NCBI RefSeq assembly: GCF_001586275.1
Contig: NZ_CP014545.1
Location: 1,266,501-1,330,500, forward strand
Source of the DNA: Sphingorhabdus sp. M41
GTDB lineage: Bacteria; Pseudomonadota; Alphaproteobacteria; Sphingomonadales; Sphingomonadaceae
Direction of reading: 5' to 3'
Length of the DNA stretch: 64,000 nt
The notes under the pieces are model-generated. The model was not told where the DNA came from and ran no database searches. It saw only the letters and a program-made list of their open reading frames with translations. Shown here piece by piece: positions 8,890-17,528 of this stretch. Numbering within the stretch: the stretch's first letter is position 1; each line of letters starts with the position of its first letter. A program made the position numbers and the translations under genes.

Positions 8890-8982
8890 ATGCAAGTCGA
8901 CGGATATGCAGGCTGGATCGGGCTCGCCGTGGTTGTCCTTGGCATTATCGGCGGCCTGTGGGGCCGCTGGAGGAAAAAATAA
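8890..8982 (+). CDS. Predicted 30-residue single-span membrane protein upstream of nuoF
   Basis: ATG 8890 gives a 30-residue peptide starting [11 protein letters not shown], with a hydrophobic stretch of about 18 residues ([18 protein letters not shown]) and a basic tail GRWRKK. This is the pattern of a single membrane helix with a positive cytoplasmic end. GGAGGA at 8874-8879 is ten bases upstream; an in-frame GTG at 8872 would add six residues. The stop overlaps the nuoF ATG (TAATG). It belongs to neither repeat arm and differs from them in composition, so it looks like a real gene. Function unknown; it could be an accessory or assembly microprotein of complex I (inference). Confidence 0.6.
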   Translation: MQVDGYAGWIGLAVVVLGIIGGLWGRWRKK

Positions 8983-10304
8983 TGGCGTTTGATTTCCTTC
9001 AGGACAAGGACCGCATCTTCACCAATGTCTATGGTTTCCAGTCGTGGGACCTGAAGGCGTCGCGGAAGCGCGGTGACTGGGACAATACCGCTGATATTAT
9101 CAAGCGCGGCAATGACAAGATTATCGAGGAAATGAAGGCCAGCGGCCTGCGCGGTCGCGGCGGGGCGGGTTTTCCGACCGGTCTGAAATGGTCGTTCATG
9201 CCCAAGGAAGCGCCCAAGGACAGCCAGGGCAATCCGCGGCCGAGCTTTCTCGTCATCAACGCCGATGAATCCGAGCCGGGCAGCTGCAAGGACCGCGAAA
9301 TCCTGCGCAACGATCCCCACAAGCTGATCGAAGGCGCGTTGATCGCCGGTTTCGCGATGCGCGCGCGGGCGGCCTATATCTATATTCGTGGCGAGTATAT
9401 TTTTGAAGCCAAGGTCATGGAGGCGGCCGTCAAGGAAGCCTATGACGCGGGGCTGATCGGCAAGAATGCCGCCAAATCCGGCTATGATTTCGACGTCTTC
9501 GTCCACCGCGGCGCCGGTGCCTATATCTGCGGCGAAGAAACCGCGATGATCGAAAGCCTCGAGGGCAAGAAGGGCCAGCCACGCCTGAAGCCGCCATTCC
9601 CTGCCGGTGCTGGTCTCTATGGCTGCCCGACGACGGTGAACAATGTCGAAAGCATAGCGGTCGTTCCAACGATCCTGCGGCGTGGCGCGGCCTGGTTCGC
9701 CAGCTTTGGCCGCGAAGGCAATCACGGCACAAAGCTCTTTCAGGTTTCCGGCCATGTCGACAAACCGGCGGTGTTCGAGGAAGCCATGTCGATCCCGTTC
9801 AAGGACATGATCGAGAAACATTGCGGCGGCATTACCGGCGGCTGGGACAATCTGCTTGCGGTCATTCCTGGCGGTTCTTCGGTTCCGCTGGTGCCGGCCG
9901 AGATGATCATGGACGCGCCAATGGACTTTGACGGGCTCAAGGAAGTTGGGTCTGGTCTCGGCACGGCGGCGGTCATCGTGATGGACAAGTCGACGGATAT
10001 CGTCCGCGCCATTTCGCGGCTCAGCTATTTCTACAAGCACGAAAGCTGCGGCCAGTGCACGCCGTGCCGCGAAGGCACCGGCTGGATGTGGCGGGTGATG
10101 GAAAAAATGCGCGATGGCGACGCCGAAATTGGCGATATCGATACGCTCTATGAAGTGACGAAGCAGGTCGAAGGTCACACCATCTGCGCCCTCGGTGATG
10201 CAGCGGCCTGGCCGATCCAGGGTCTGATCAGGCATTTCCGTCCCGAGATGGAGCGTCGAATAAACGAACATAAGGGCGCGCAAGTGATGGAGGCGGCGGA
10301 ATGA
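8982..10304 (+). CDS. nuoF: NADH-quinone oxidoreductase subunit F
   Basis: 440 residues. The 51-kDa subunit that binds NADH and FMN and carries cluster N3. Motifs: [15 protein letters not shown] (nucleotide binding), [34 protein letters not shown], and the [4Fe-4S] ligands [15 protein letters not shown] near residue 350 with HTICALGD about 40 residues later. The ATG at 8982 overlaps the stop of the small membrane ORF, and GGAGG at 8969-8973 is well placed. The stop overlaps the next bridging ORF. Confidence 0.97.
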   Translation: MAFDFLQDKDRIFTNVYGFQSWDLKASRKRGDWDNTADIIKRGNDKIIEEMKASGLRGRGGAGFPTGLKWSFMPKEAPKDSQGNPRPSFLVINADESEPGSCKDREILRNDPHKLIEGALIAGFAMRARAAYIYIRGEYIFEAKVMEAAVKEAYDAGLIGKNAAKSGYDFDVFVHRGAGAYICGEETAMIESLEGKKGQPRLKPPFPAGAGLYGCPTTVNNVESIAVVPTILRRGAAWFASFGREGNHGTKLFQVSGHVDKPAVFEEAMSIPFKDMIEKHCGGITGGWDNLLAVIPGGSSVPLVPAEMIMDAPMDFDGLKEVGSGLGTAAVIVMDKSTDIVRAISRLSYFYKHESCGQCTPCREGTGWMWRVMEKMRDGDAEIGDIDTLYEVTKQVEGHTICALGDAAAWPIQGLIRHFRPEMERRINEHKGAQVMEAAE

Positions 10305-10323
10305 TGGCGATTTCAACTCCCTT

Positions 10324-10406
10324 CGTCATCCTGAACTTGTTTCAGGACCCCCAAAGGCAGTTCGCGCTCGTTTCTCACGGGGTGCTGAAACAAGTTCAGC
10401 ATGACG
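10324..10406. repeat. 83-base inverted repeat, copy 2 (nuoF-nuoG gap), within a bridging ORF
   Basis: Same family and length as 8783-8865. It sits in a 43-codon ORF at 10304-10435 that starts on the nuoF stop (ATGATG context) and ends eight bases into nuoG. Both copies of this family are read in the same frame: VILNLFQDP and LKQVQHDE here match the peptide at the nuoE-nuoF gap. Confidence 0.85.
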
Positions 10407-10427
10407 AATGTTTTTCGGAGACCATCC

Positions 10428-12443
10428 ATGCCTAAAGTCACCGTAGATGGCATCGAAATCGAAGTGCCCCAGGGCGCGACCGTGCTGCAGGCTGCAGAGC
10501 TTGCGGGCAAGGAAATCCCGCGTTTCTGTTATCATGAGCGGCTGAGCATCGCGGGCAATTGCCGCATGTGTCTGGTTGAGGTGAAGCCGGGACCACCGAA
10601 GCCGCAGGCGAGCTGTGCCTTGCCCGCCGCCGAAGGTCAGGAAATCCGCACCGACAGCGAAATGGTCAAGAAGGCGCGCGAAGGGGTGATGGAGTTTCTC
10701 CTGATCAACCATCCGCTCGATTGTCCTATTTGCGATCAGGGCGGCGAATGCGACCTTCAGGATCAGGCGATGGCCTATGGCAAGGGGGGATCGCGCTACG
10801 AAGAGAATAAGCGCGCGGTTACCGAGAAATATATGGGGCCGATCATCAAGACGGCGATGACCCGCTGCATCCATTGTACGCGCTGTGTTCGCTTTGCCGA
10901 GGAAGTCGCTGGCGTCGAGGAAATCGGCGCTATTGGCCGCGGCGAAGGGATGCAGATTACTTCCTATCTCGAAGGCGCGGTGCACAGCGAATTGTCCGGC
11001 AATGTTGTCGATCTCTGCCCGGTTGGCGCGCTGACCAGCAAGCCTTATGCTTTTGAAGCGCGTCCCTGGGAACTGACCAAGACGCTCGGCATCGATGTGA
11101 TGGACGGAGTTGGCACCAATATCCGCATCGACAGTCGTGGCCGCGAAGTGCTGCGCGCTTTGCCGCGCGTCAATGATGACGTGAACGAGGAATGGGCGAC
11201 CGACAAGACTCGCCACGCAATCGACGGCCTGATGAAGCGCCGCCTCGACAAGCCTTATGTGCGCAGGAACGGCAAGCTGGAAGAAGCGACCTGGAACGAA
11301 GCGTTTCAGGCTATCGCCGATGTCAACGCAGGCAGCTCGGTTACCGCTATTGCCGGCGATCTGGTTGATTGCGAAACAATGTACGCCGCGAAAAAGCTGC
11401 TGAAATCAATGGGATCGGATATGCTGGAAGGCCGGCAAACCGGGCTTTCCTATGATGTGTCCAATCTCGCTGCGGTGAATTTCAACTCGACCATCGCCGG
11501 TATCGAGGAAGCGGATGTGATCCTGCTGGTCTCGACCAATCCGCGCTGGGAAGCGTCGCTGGTCAACACCCGTATCCGCAAGGCGGTACGCAAGGGCAAT
11601 ACGAAAGTCTTTGGTATCGGACCGGAAGCAGACCTGACCTATCCGGTCGAATGGCTTGGTGACGATATGGGGCTGCTCGGCAAGCTGCCGAATGCGGTCA
11701 AGGATGCTCTGGAGCAGGCGGAAAAACCCGCGCTGATTCTGGGCGGCGGCGGATTGAGCGTAGATGGCGTGCATGGTGCGGCCCTGAAACTTGCGAAACA
11801 GTTCAAGCTTGTGCGCGAAGGCTGGAACGGCTTCAACGTGCTGCATATCGGCGCCTCGCGCACCGGCGGTCTGATGCTCGGCTATGCCCATGAGGGTGGC
11901 ATCAGGGCGATTGCGGAAAAGAAACCGAAATTGCTGTTCGCACTGGGTGCGGACGAAATGAATTACGAGCCGTTCAAGGACAGCTTCAAGGTCTTCATCG
12001 GTCATCACGGCGATACTGGCGCTCATGCAGCGGACGTAATCCTGCCTGGTTCCGCCTATACCGAGAAAAACGGCACTTATGTCAATCTGGAAGGCCGCGT
12101 GCAGCGTTCGAACAAGGCGATCTTTGCGCCGGGCGATGCGCGCGAAGACTGGAGCATATTGCGGGCTTTATCTGATGTGATGGGCAAGACACTGCCGTTC
12201 GACAGTTTCGCGGAATTGCGCGGCAACATGGCGATGGATCATCCTGAACTGGCCGTCGAGGGGCTTGTCTCAATGGCATGGAACCCGCCATCCGGTTTGC
12301 CGGACAAGCCAAAGGGGCAGGGCGTCCATCCGGTCAAGGATTTCTACCTGACCAACAGTATCGCCCGGGCCAGTGGCACGATGCAGCGCTGTTCCGCAGA
12401 ATTGTTGCATGCCGATGACGAGATTATGGAGGCGGCAGAATGA
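10428..12443 (+). CDS. nuoG: NADH-quinone oxidoreductase subunit G
   Basis: 671 residues, the usual alphaproteobacterial/mitochondrial 75-kDa length, shorter than the ~900 residues of enterobacterial NuoG. N-terminal [2Fe-2S] ferredoxin domain: CYHERLSIAGNCRMC then SCALP. The HPLDCPICDQGGECDLQDQ segment holds the His/Cys-ligated N5 cluster, and CIHCTRCVRFAEEVAG with CPVGALTSKP holds N4. The rest is a molybdopterin-oxidoreductase-like domain. ATG 10428 (MPKVTVDGIEIE) is chosen; the in-frame ATG 10401 lies in the repeat. Confidence 0.96.
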   Translation: MPKVTVDGIEIEVPQGATVLQAAELAGKEIPRFCYHERLSIAGNCRMCLVEVKPGPPKPQASCALPAAEGQEIRTDSEMVKKAREGVMEFLLINHPLDCPICDQGGECDLQDQAMAYGKGGSRYEENKRAVTEKYMGPIIKTAMTRCIHCTRCVRFAEEVAGVEEIGAIGRGEGMQITSYLEGAVHSELSGNVVDLCPVGALTSKPYAFEARPWELTKTLGIDVMDGVGTNIRIDSRGREVLRALPRVNDDVNEEWATDKTRHAIDGLMKRRLDKPYVRRNGKLEEATWNEAFQAIADVNAGSSVTAIAGDLVDCETMYAAKKLLKSMGSDMLEGRQTGLSYDVSNLAAVNFNSTIAGIEEADVILLVSTNPRWEASLVNTRIRKAVRKGNTKVFGIGPEADLTYPVEWLGDDMGLLGKLPNAVKDALEQAEKPALILGGGGLSVDGVHGAALKLAKQFKLVREGWNGFNVLHIGASRTGGLMLGYAHEGGIRAIAEKKPKLLFALGADEMNYEPFKDSFKVFIGHHGDTGAHAADVILPGSAYTEKNGTYVNLEGRVQRSNKAIFAPGDAREDWSILRALSDVMGKTLPFDSFAELRGNMAMDHPELAVEGLVSMAWNPPSGLPDKPKGQGVHPVKDFYLTNSIARASGTMQRCSAELLHADDEIMEAAE

Positions 12444-12460
12444 ATAATTTAACCGCCATT

Positions 12461-12597
12461 TTTCCTCCTTGTGCGAAGCACGGGGAGGGGGACCATCCGC
12501 AGGATGATGGAGGGGCACCGCGCTACCTCACTGCGTTCGGCCCCTCCGTCACGCCTTCGGCGCGCCACCTCCCCAAAGCTGCGCTTCAGGGAGGAAA
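12461..12597 (+). repeat. Long palindromic element, copy 1 (nuoG-nuoH gap), within a bridging ORF
   Basis: About 137 bases with outer arms TTTCCTCC/GGAGGAAA, and the blocks GGGGAGGGGGACCATCCGCAGG, CGTTCGGCCCCTCCGTC and GCGCCACCTCCCCAAAGC that recur at 14198-14332. It is contained in a 55-codon ORF at 12440-12607 with four-base ATGA overlaps at both ends (nuoG stop, nuoH start). GGGAGG at 12589-12594 is the nuoH Shine-Dalgarno, so the repeat provides the ribosome site. Confidence 0.85.
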
Positions 12598-12603
12598 TAT
12601 TAG

Positions 12604-13662
12604 ATGACCGAATATCTCCAAACCACCTTCCTTGGTGCCGAGCTCGGCTGGTTCGTTGCCACGCTGGCCCTGATCCTGCTGATCGCTCTGCCGCTGATGC
12701 TGGCCGTTGCGATGATCATTTATGTTGACCGGAAAATCTGGGCGGCCATGGCGCTGCGGCGCGGACCCAATGTGGTGGGTCCCTTTGGCCTGCTGCAAAG
12801 CTTTGCCGACGGTCTGAAAGTTTTCCTGCAGGAAACGATCATTCCGTCGAGCGCCAACAAGGGCCTATTCCTGCTGGCGCCGATTATCACGTTCACCGTG
12901 GCCCTGCTCGCCTGGGCGGTCATTCCATTCGGCGAAGACATGGTCCTCGCCAATATCAATATCGGGCTCCTCTATATATTGGCGGTCAGTTCGCTCGGTG
13001 TTTACGGCGTGGTCATTGCCGGTTGGGCGAGTAACTCCAAATATCCGTTCTTCTCCGCCATGCGCGCCGCCGCGCAGATGATTTCCTACGAAGTCTCGAT
13101 CGGTTTCGTCCTGATTTCGGTGGTGCTGTTTGCCGGAACCTTCAACCTTTCCGACATCATCATGGCCCAGAAGGGTCATATTTTTGGTCTGGTCAATGCC
13201 TATGGCCTGAACCCGCTGCTGTTTCCGATGGCGGTGGTGTTCCTGATCGCCTCGATGGCGGAAACGGCGCGCCATCCATTCGACCTGACCGAAGCGGAAA
13301 GCGAGCTGGTCGCCGGTTACCAGACCGAATATAGTTCGATGTCCTTCGCTCTGTTCTGGCTCGGCGAATATGCCAATATCCTGCTGATGTGCGCGCTTAA
13401 CGCGATCCTGTTCTGGGGTGGCTGGCTGCCGCCGCTGGATGTCGACTGGATTCCGTGGTTCGATATTCCGGGCATCTTCTGGCTGTTCGGCAAGATGTTC
13501 TTTTTCTTTTTCATCTTCAGCTGGGTGATGGCGACGGTCCCGCGCTACCGCTATGACCAGCTGATGCGTCTGGGCTGGAAAATATTCCTGCCGCTTAGCC
13601 TGCTCTGGGTGTTCCTGATCAGCGGCTATGTGATGATTGACAAGTTTGGATTGCCGCTATGA
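12604..13662 (+). CDS. nuoH: NADH-quinone oxidoreductase subunit H
   Basis: 352 residues, about eight membrane helices. Homologue of mitochondrial ND1; contributes to the quinone tunnel and links the peripheral and membrane arms. Motifs: [20 protein letters not shown] near residue 40, [27 protein letters not shown], and [25 protein letters not shown] 12604 overlaps the bridging-ORF stop, and the Shine-Dalgarno comes from the repeat end. Its stop overlaps nuoI directly (ATGA), one of five nuo junctions without a repeat. Confidence 0.97.
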   Translation: MTEYLQTTFLGAELGWFVATLALILLIALPLMLAVAMIIYVDRKIWAAMALRRGPNVVGPFGLLQSFADGLKVFLQETIIPSSANKGLFLLAPIITFTVALLAWAVIPFGEDMVLANINIGLLYILAVSSLGVYGVVIAGWASNSKYPFFSAMRAAAQMISYEVSIGFVLISVVLFAGTFNLSDIIMAQKGHIFGLVNAYGLNPLLFPMAVVFLIASMAETARHPFDLTEAESELVAGYQTEYSSMSFALFWLGEYANILLMCALNAILFWGGWLPPLDVDWIPWFDIPGIFWLFGKMFFFFFIFSWVMATVPRYRYDQLMRLGWKIFLPLSLLWVFLISGYVMIDKFGLPL

Positions 13663-14144
13663 ATATCGCACAAACCATCAAGGCCTTCACCCTTTGGGAA
13701 TTTATCGGCGCGCATATGCTGACGCTGAAATATTTCTTCAAGGCGAAGAAGACGATCAATTATCCCTATGAAAAAAACCCGATTTCGCCGCGGTTCCGGG
13801 GGGAGCATGCGTTGCGCCGCTATCCCAATGGCGAGGAACGCTGCATTGCCTGCAAGCTGTGCGAAGCGGTCTGCCCGGCGCAGGCGATAACGATCGAGGC
13901 CGAGCCGCGCGAAGACGGCTCGCGCCGCACCACACGCTATGACATTGACATGACCAAGTGCATCTATTGCGGTTTCTGCCAGGAGGCGTGCCCGGTCGAT
14001 GCGATTGTCGAGGGTCCGAATTTCGAATATGCGACGGAAACGCGCGAAGAGCTGATTTACGACAAATCGAAACTGCTGGAAAATGGCGACAAATGGGAGC
14101 GGGCAATCGCGGCAAACCTTGCCGCCGATGCGCCCTATCGTTAA
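13659..14144 (+). CDS. nuoI: NADH-quinone oxidoreductase subunit I
   Basis: 161 residues. Ferredoxin-type subunit carrying two [4Fe-4S] clusters (N6a/N6b): [15 protein letters not shown] and [15 protein letters not shown]. The N-terminal segment includes the conserved [20 protein letters not shown]. It overlaps nuoH by four bases. The stop codon TAA overlaps the ATG of the bridging ORF toward nuoJ (TAATG). Confidence 0.97.
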   Translation: MNIAQTIKAFTLWEFIGAHMLTLKYFFKAKKTINYPYEKNPISPRFRGEHALRRYPNGEERCIACKLCEAVCPAQAITIEAEPREDGSRRTTRYDIDMTKCIYCGFCQEACPVDAIVEGPNFEYATETREELIYDKSKLLENGDKWERAIAANLAADAPYR

Positions 14145-14197
14145 TGGGCGCTGTGATGAATCCAATGGGGGAAAATGTGCAAAAATATGCTGAACTT

Positions 14198-14332
14198 TTC
14201 CTCCTCGTGCGCAGCACGGGGAGGGGGACCATCCGCAGGATGGTGGAGGGGCTATGCGCCATCCTCACTTCGTTCGGCCCCTCCGTCGCGCATTCTGCGC
14301 GCCACCTCCCCAAAGCTTCGCTTCAGGGAGGT
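14198..14332 (+). repeat. Long palindromic element, copy 2 (nuoI-nuoJ gap), within a bridging ORF
   Basis: Same family as 12461-12597. It lies in a 65-codon ORF at 14144-14341 with TAATG overlaps at both ends (nuoI stop, nuoJ start). The left half is read in a different frame from copy 1, the right half in the same frame (ARHLPKASLQGG here, ARHLPKAALQGG in copy 1). GGGAGG at 14326-14331, the element's right end, is the nuoJ Shine-Dalgarno. Confidence 0.85.
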
Positions 14333-14340
14333 TGCGCATA

Positions 14341-14952
14341 ATGCAAATATTTGCTTTCTATCTATTCGCATCCATCGTGCTTGCCAGCGGTGCTTTCTGC
14401 ATCTTCGCGCGCAATCCGGTGCATAGTGTCTTGTGGCTGATCCTCGCGTTTTTCAACGCGGCGGGTCTGATGCTGCTGGTTGGCGCGGAATTTATCGCGG
14501 CGCTGCTGGTCATCGTCTATGTTGGCGCGGTTGCAGTCCTGTTCCTGTTTGTCGTGATGATGCTCGACATTGATTTTGCCGAATTGCGAGCGGGCTTCAT
14601 GAAAAACCTGCCGCTTGGTCTGTTGCTGGCGCTGGTGCTGGTGGTCGAGATTATCTTCGGCGTGGGCACCTGGCAGTCCGCGGGCATGGGCGAGGCCACT
14701 GCTGCGGTCGGCCTGCCGGAAGGCGCGCCGTCTAATATCGAACAGCTGGGTGCCTTGCTCTACAGCAAATATGTCTTCCTGTTCGAGGCCGCGGGCATGA
14801 TCCTGCTGGTTGCGATGGTCGGCGCGATCGTGCTGACGCATCGTACGCGTGGTGGCGTCCGCAAACAGAATATCGCAGATCAGGTCGCTCGCCGGCCCGA
14901 AGACGCGACCCGCAATACGCAGCCTGAAGTCGGCAAGGGAGTGGAACTGTGA
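14341..14952 (+). CDS. nuoJ: NADH-quinone oxidoreductase subunit J
   Basis: 203 residues, about five membrane helices; ND6 homologue in the membrane arm. Motifs: ARNPVHSVLWLIL, EFIAALLVIVYVGAVAVLFLF with the unusual pi-bulge helix region, and VAMVGAIVLTHR. ATG 14341 is chosen rather than the upstream ATG at 14254, which lies in the repeat. The stop codon overlaps the ATG of the next bridging ORF (TGATG). Confidence 0.95.
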   Translation: MQIFAFYLFASIVLASGAFCIFARNPVHSVLWLILAFFNAAGLMLLVGAEFIAALLVIVYVGAVAVLFLFVVMMLDIDFAELRAGFMKNLPLGLLLALVLVVEIIFGVGTWQSAGMGEATAAVGLPEGAPSNIEQLGALLYSKYVFLFEAAGMILLVAMVGAIVLTHRTRGGVRKQNIADQVARRPEDATRNTQPEVGKGVEL

Positions 14953-14976
14953 TGCAGAATCTATCGGCTCCGTCCA

Positions 14977-15063
14977 CCGTTCGTCCTGAGCCTGTCGAAG
15001 GACCCGGTTCGTCGGTAAAATCGCGTTTCGACAGCTGTGCTTCGACAGGCTCAGCACGAACGG
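14977..15063. repeat. RPELVEG-type inverted repeat, copy 1 (nuoJ-nuoK gap), within a bridging ORF
   Basis: CCGTTCGTCCTGAGCCTGTC at the left pairs with CTTCGACAGGCTCAGCACGA at the right. It lies in a 51-codon ORF at 14952-15107 that starts on the nuoJ stop (TGATG) and ends on the nuoK start (ATGA). The left arm is read as VRPEPVEGP, the same frame as at the nuoK-nuoL gap and inside trpE. Confidence 0.85.
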
Positions 15064-15103
15064 ATTTTCTTTCCGCCAGATATTCAGCAGCCGGGGATAT
15101 GTC

Positions 15104-15409
15104 ATGATCGGTATCGAACATTATCTCGTCGTCAGCTCCATCCTGTTCGTGATGGGGATGCTCGGCATATTTCTCAACCGCAAGAATATCATCATCATCC
15201 TGATGGCGATCGAATTGATCCTGCTTGCGGTGAATCTCAATTTTGTCGCGTTCAGCGCCTTTCTCGGCGATATGACCGGACAGGTGTTCGCCATGTTCAT
15301 CCTGACCGTGGCCGCAGGCGAGGCCGCCATCGGGCTGGCCATTCTCGTGATTTACTTCCGTCAGCGCGGCACCATTGCCGTCGATGATGTCAACCGGATG
15401 AAGGGGTGA
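15104..15409 (+). CDS. nuoK: NADH-quinone oxidoreductase subunit K
   Basis: 101 residues, three membrane helices; ND4L homologue. Motifs: [30 protein letters not shown] with the conserved membrane glutamate, and [13 protein letters not shown] with the second conserved glutamate of the proton path. ATG 15104 overlaps the stop of the upstream bridging ORF. The stop overlaps a GTG that opens the next bridging ORF. Confidence 0.97.
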   Translation: MIGIEHYLVVSSILFVMGMLGIFLNRKNIIIILMAIELILLAVNLNFVAFSAFLGDMTGQVFAMFILTVAAGEAAIGLAILVIYFRQRGTIAVDDVNRMKG

Positions 15410-15430
15410 ACATGAGTTCGTCTAACATTA

Positions 15431-15504
15431 CCGTTCGCCCTGAGCCTGTCGAAGGGCAGGTTGCGCGCACTCCGTTCATATTTCGACAAGCTCAGCACGA
15501 ACGG
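15431..15504. repeat. RPELVEG-type inverted repeat, copy 2 (nuoK-nuoL gap), within a bridging ORF
   Basis: CCGTTCGCCCTGAGCCTGTC at the left pairs with TTCGACAAGCTCAGCACGAA at the right. The containing ORF, 15406-15522 (38 codons from GTG, or 36 from ATG 15412), starts on the nuoK stop (GTGA) and ends on the nuoL start (GTGA). The hexamer GTGAAC occurs at both edges (15406-15411 and 15519-15524), which looks like a target duplication. Confidence 0.85.
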
Positions 15505-15518
15505 CTCCGGGGGCAAGC

Positions 15519-17528
15519 GTGAACAGCATCATCCTCATAGTTTTCCTGCCTTTGCTGGCAGCGATTGTTGCCGGTTTCGGCAATCGTATCATCGGTAATG
15601 TGCCAGCGAAAATCGTCACAACGGGCGCGCTATTCGCTTCTTGTGCCTTGAGCTGGCCGGTATTCATCGGCTTTCTGAGCGGAGCCAGCAGCGCGGAAGT
15701 GGTGCCGGTTCTGACCTGGATTATATCCGGTGACCTGAATTTTGACTGGGCCCTGCGCGTTGATGCGCTGACTGCCGTGATGCTTGTCGTGGTAACCACC
15801 GTGTCCGCTCTCGTGCATCTCTATTCATGGGGCTATATGGACGAAGATCCGGATCAGCCGCGCTTCTTCGCCTATCTGTCGCTGTTTACCTTTGCCATGC
15901 TGATGCTGGTCACGGCGAATAATCTGGTTCAGATGTTCTTTGGCTGGGAAGGCGTTGGCCTGGCGTCCTATCTGCTGATCGGTTTCTGGTTCAAGAAGCC
16001 CAGCGCCAATGCGGCCGCGATCAAGGCTTTCGTTGTCAACCGCGTTGGCGACCTTGGCTTCATGCTCGGTATTTTCGGTACGTTTCTGGTCTTCGGCACG
16101 GTGTCCATTCCCGAAATCCTCGAAGCCGCTCCGGCAATGGCCGGTTCGTCGATCACCTTTGCCGGCATGCGTCTCGATACGATGACCATTCTCTGCCTGC
16201 TGCTGTTCATCGGCGCGATGGGCAAGTCGGCACAGCTTGGTCTGCACACATGGCTGCCTGACGCGATGGAAGGGCCGACACCGGTTTCCGCTCTGATCCA
16301 CGCCGCTACCATGGTCACCGCAGGCGTATTCATGGTCTGCCGTCTTTCGCCAATGTTTGAAACCAGTCCGGTGGCTCTGATGGTCGTCACCATCGTTGGC
16401 GCTTCGACCGCGATATTTGCTGCCACGGTTGGCCTGGTCCAGCATGACATAAAGCGGGTGATCGCTTATTCTACCTGTTCACAGCTCGGCTATATGTTCT
16501 TCGCCGCTGGTGTCGGGGCATATAGCGCGGCGATGTTCCACTTGTTCACCCATGCCTTTTTCAAGGCGCTGCTGTTCCTTGGCGCCGGTTCGGTGATCCA
16601 CGCAATGCATCACGAACAGGACATGCGCTATTATGGCGGCCTGCGGAAAGAAATCCCGCTGACATTCTGGGCGATGATGGCCGGAACGCTGGCGATTACC
16701 GGTGTCGGTATCGTCGGCCTTGGCGGTTTTGCCGGCTTCTATTCCAAGGACGCGATTATCGAGGTTGCCTTTGCCAGCGGCACCGAAGTCGGCCAGTTCG
16801 CCTTCTTCATCGGCGTGCTCGCTGCGCTGCTGACCAGCTTCTACAGCTGGCGACTGATGTTCCTGACCTTCTGGGGCACGCCGCGCTGGATCCAGTCCGA
16901 GCATATTCAACATAGCGTCCATAAAACGCCCGAGGAAGCCGGCGCCGATCAAACCGGCGGCTATCATCCTCATGAAAGTCCTGTTTCCATGCTTATCCCA
17001 CTTGGCGTTTTGGCCACCGGTGCGGTTTTCGCCGGTTTCGTCTTCCACAATCAGTTTGTTGAAGCAGCCGAGGGTGCCGTTTTCTGGGCCGGAAGCCTGG
17101 CTTTCAACGAGCATCTGATGCACGAAATTCACGAAGTGCCGCTGTGGGTGAAGCTGTCCTCGACCGTCGCCATGCTGACCGGTCTCGGAACTGCCATCTT
17201 CATGTATTTCTTCGGCAAGGACCGTCCCGCGCGTCTGGCCGCGACCTTCAGCCCGCTTTACCAGTTCTTCTTCAACAAATGGTATTTCGACGAGCTCTAC
17301 AATCTGATCTTCATCCGCCCCGCTTTCTGGCTGGGACGCAAATTCTGGAAGACGGGTGACGAAGGCACGATCGACCGCTTTGGCCCCAATGGTATTGCTT
17401 CGGTGATCGCCAGCGGCTCCGGCGTGATGAAACGCTTCCAGAGCGGATATCTTTATACTTATGCGCTCGTCATGTTGCTTGGCCTCGCTGCCGCAGCGAC
17501 CTGGATTATCGTGCAGGGAGCCAGCTAA
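15519..17528 (+). CDS. nuoL: NADH-quinone oxidoreductase subunit L
   Basis: 669 residues; ND5-type antiporter-like proton-pumping subunit with about 16 membrane helices and a long lateral helix at the C-terminal end. Motifs: [74 protein letters not shown]. Start GTG 15519; no ATG fits, and the GTG overlaps the bridging-ORF stop. It overlaps nuoM by one base (TAATG). Confidence 0.97.
   Translation: MNSIILIVFLPLLAAIVAGFGNRIIGNVPAKIVTTGALFASCALSWPVFIGFLSGASSAEVVPVLTWIISGDLNFDWALRVDALTAVMLVVVTTVSALVHLYSWGYMDEDPDQPRFFAYLSLFTFAMLMLVTANNLVQMFFGWEGVGLASYLLIGFWFKKPSANAAAIKAFVVNRVGDLGFMLGIFGTFLVFGTVSIPEILEAAPAMAGSSITFAGMRLDTMTILCLLLFIGAMGKSAQLGLHTWLPDAMEGPTPVSALIHAATMVTAGVFMVCRLSPMFETSPVALMVVTIVGASTAIFAATVGLVQHDIKRVIAYSTCSQLGYMFFAAGVGAYSAAMFHLFTHAFFKALLFLGAGSVIHAMHHEQDMRYYGGLRKEIPLTFWAMMAGTLAITGVGIVGLGGFAGFYSKDAIIEVAFASGTEVGQFAFFIGVLAALLTSFYSWRLMFLTFWGTPRWIQSEHIQHSVHKTPEEAGADQTGGYHPHESPVSMLIPLGVLATGAVFAGFVFHNQFVEAAEGAVFWAGSLAFNEHLMHEIHEVPLWVKLSSTVAMLTGLGTAIFMYFFGKDRPARLAATFSPLYQFFFNKWYFDELYNLIFIRPAFWLGRKFWKTGDEGTIDRFGPNGIASVIASGSGVMKRFQSGYLYTYALVMLLGLAAAATWIIVQGAS

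Noticed and set aside
8745-10316. 523-codon ORF antisense to nuoF
   Set aside because: Shadow of nuoF; the cysteine motifs and nucleotide loop are on the plus strand.
10401-10427. In-frame ATG 10401 as nuoG start
   Set aside because: It lies inside the repeat, adds nine residues not found in NuoG proteins, and ATG 10428 has a GGAG upstream and the usual N-terminus.
10428-12443. NuoG as truncated compared with E. coli
   Set aside because: 671 residues is the normal alphaproteobacterial and mitochondrial length.
14362-15105. 247-codon antisense ORF over nuoJ and the following repeat
   Set aside because: Its N-terminal part is just the repeat read on the other strand (FVLSLSKH-type peptide) and the rest is antisense to nuoJ.
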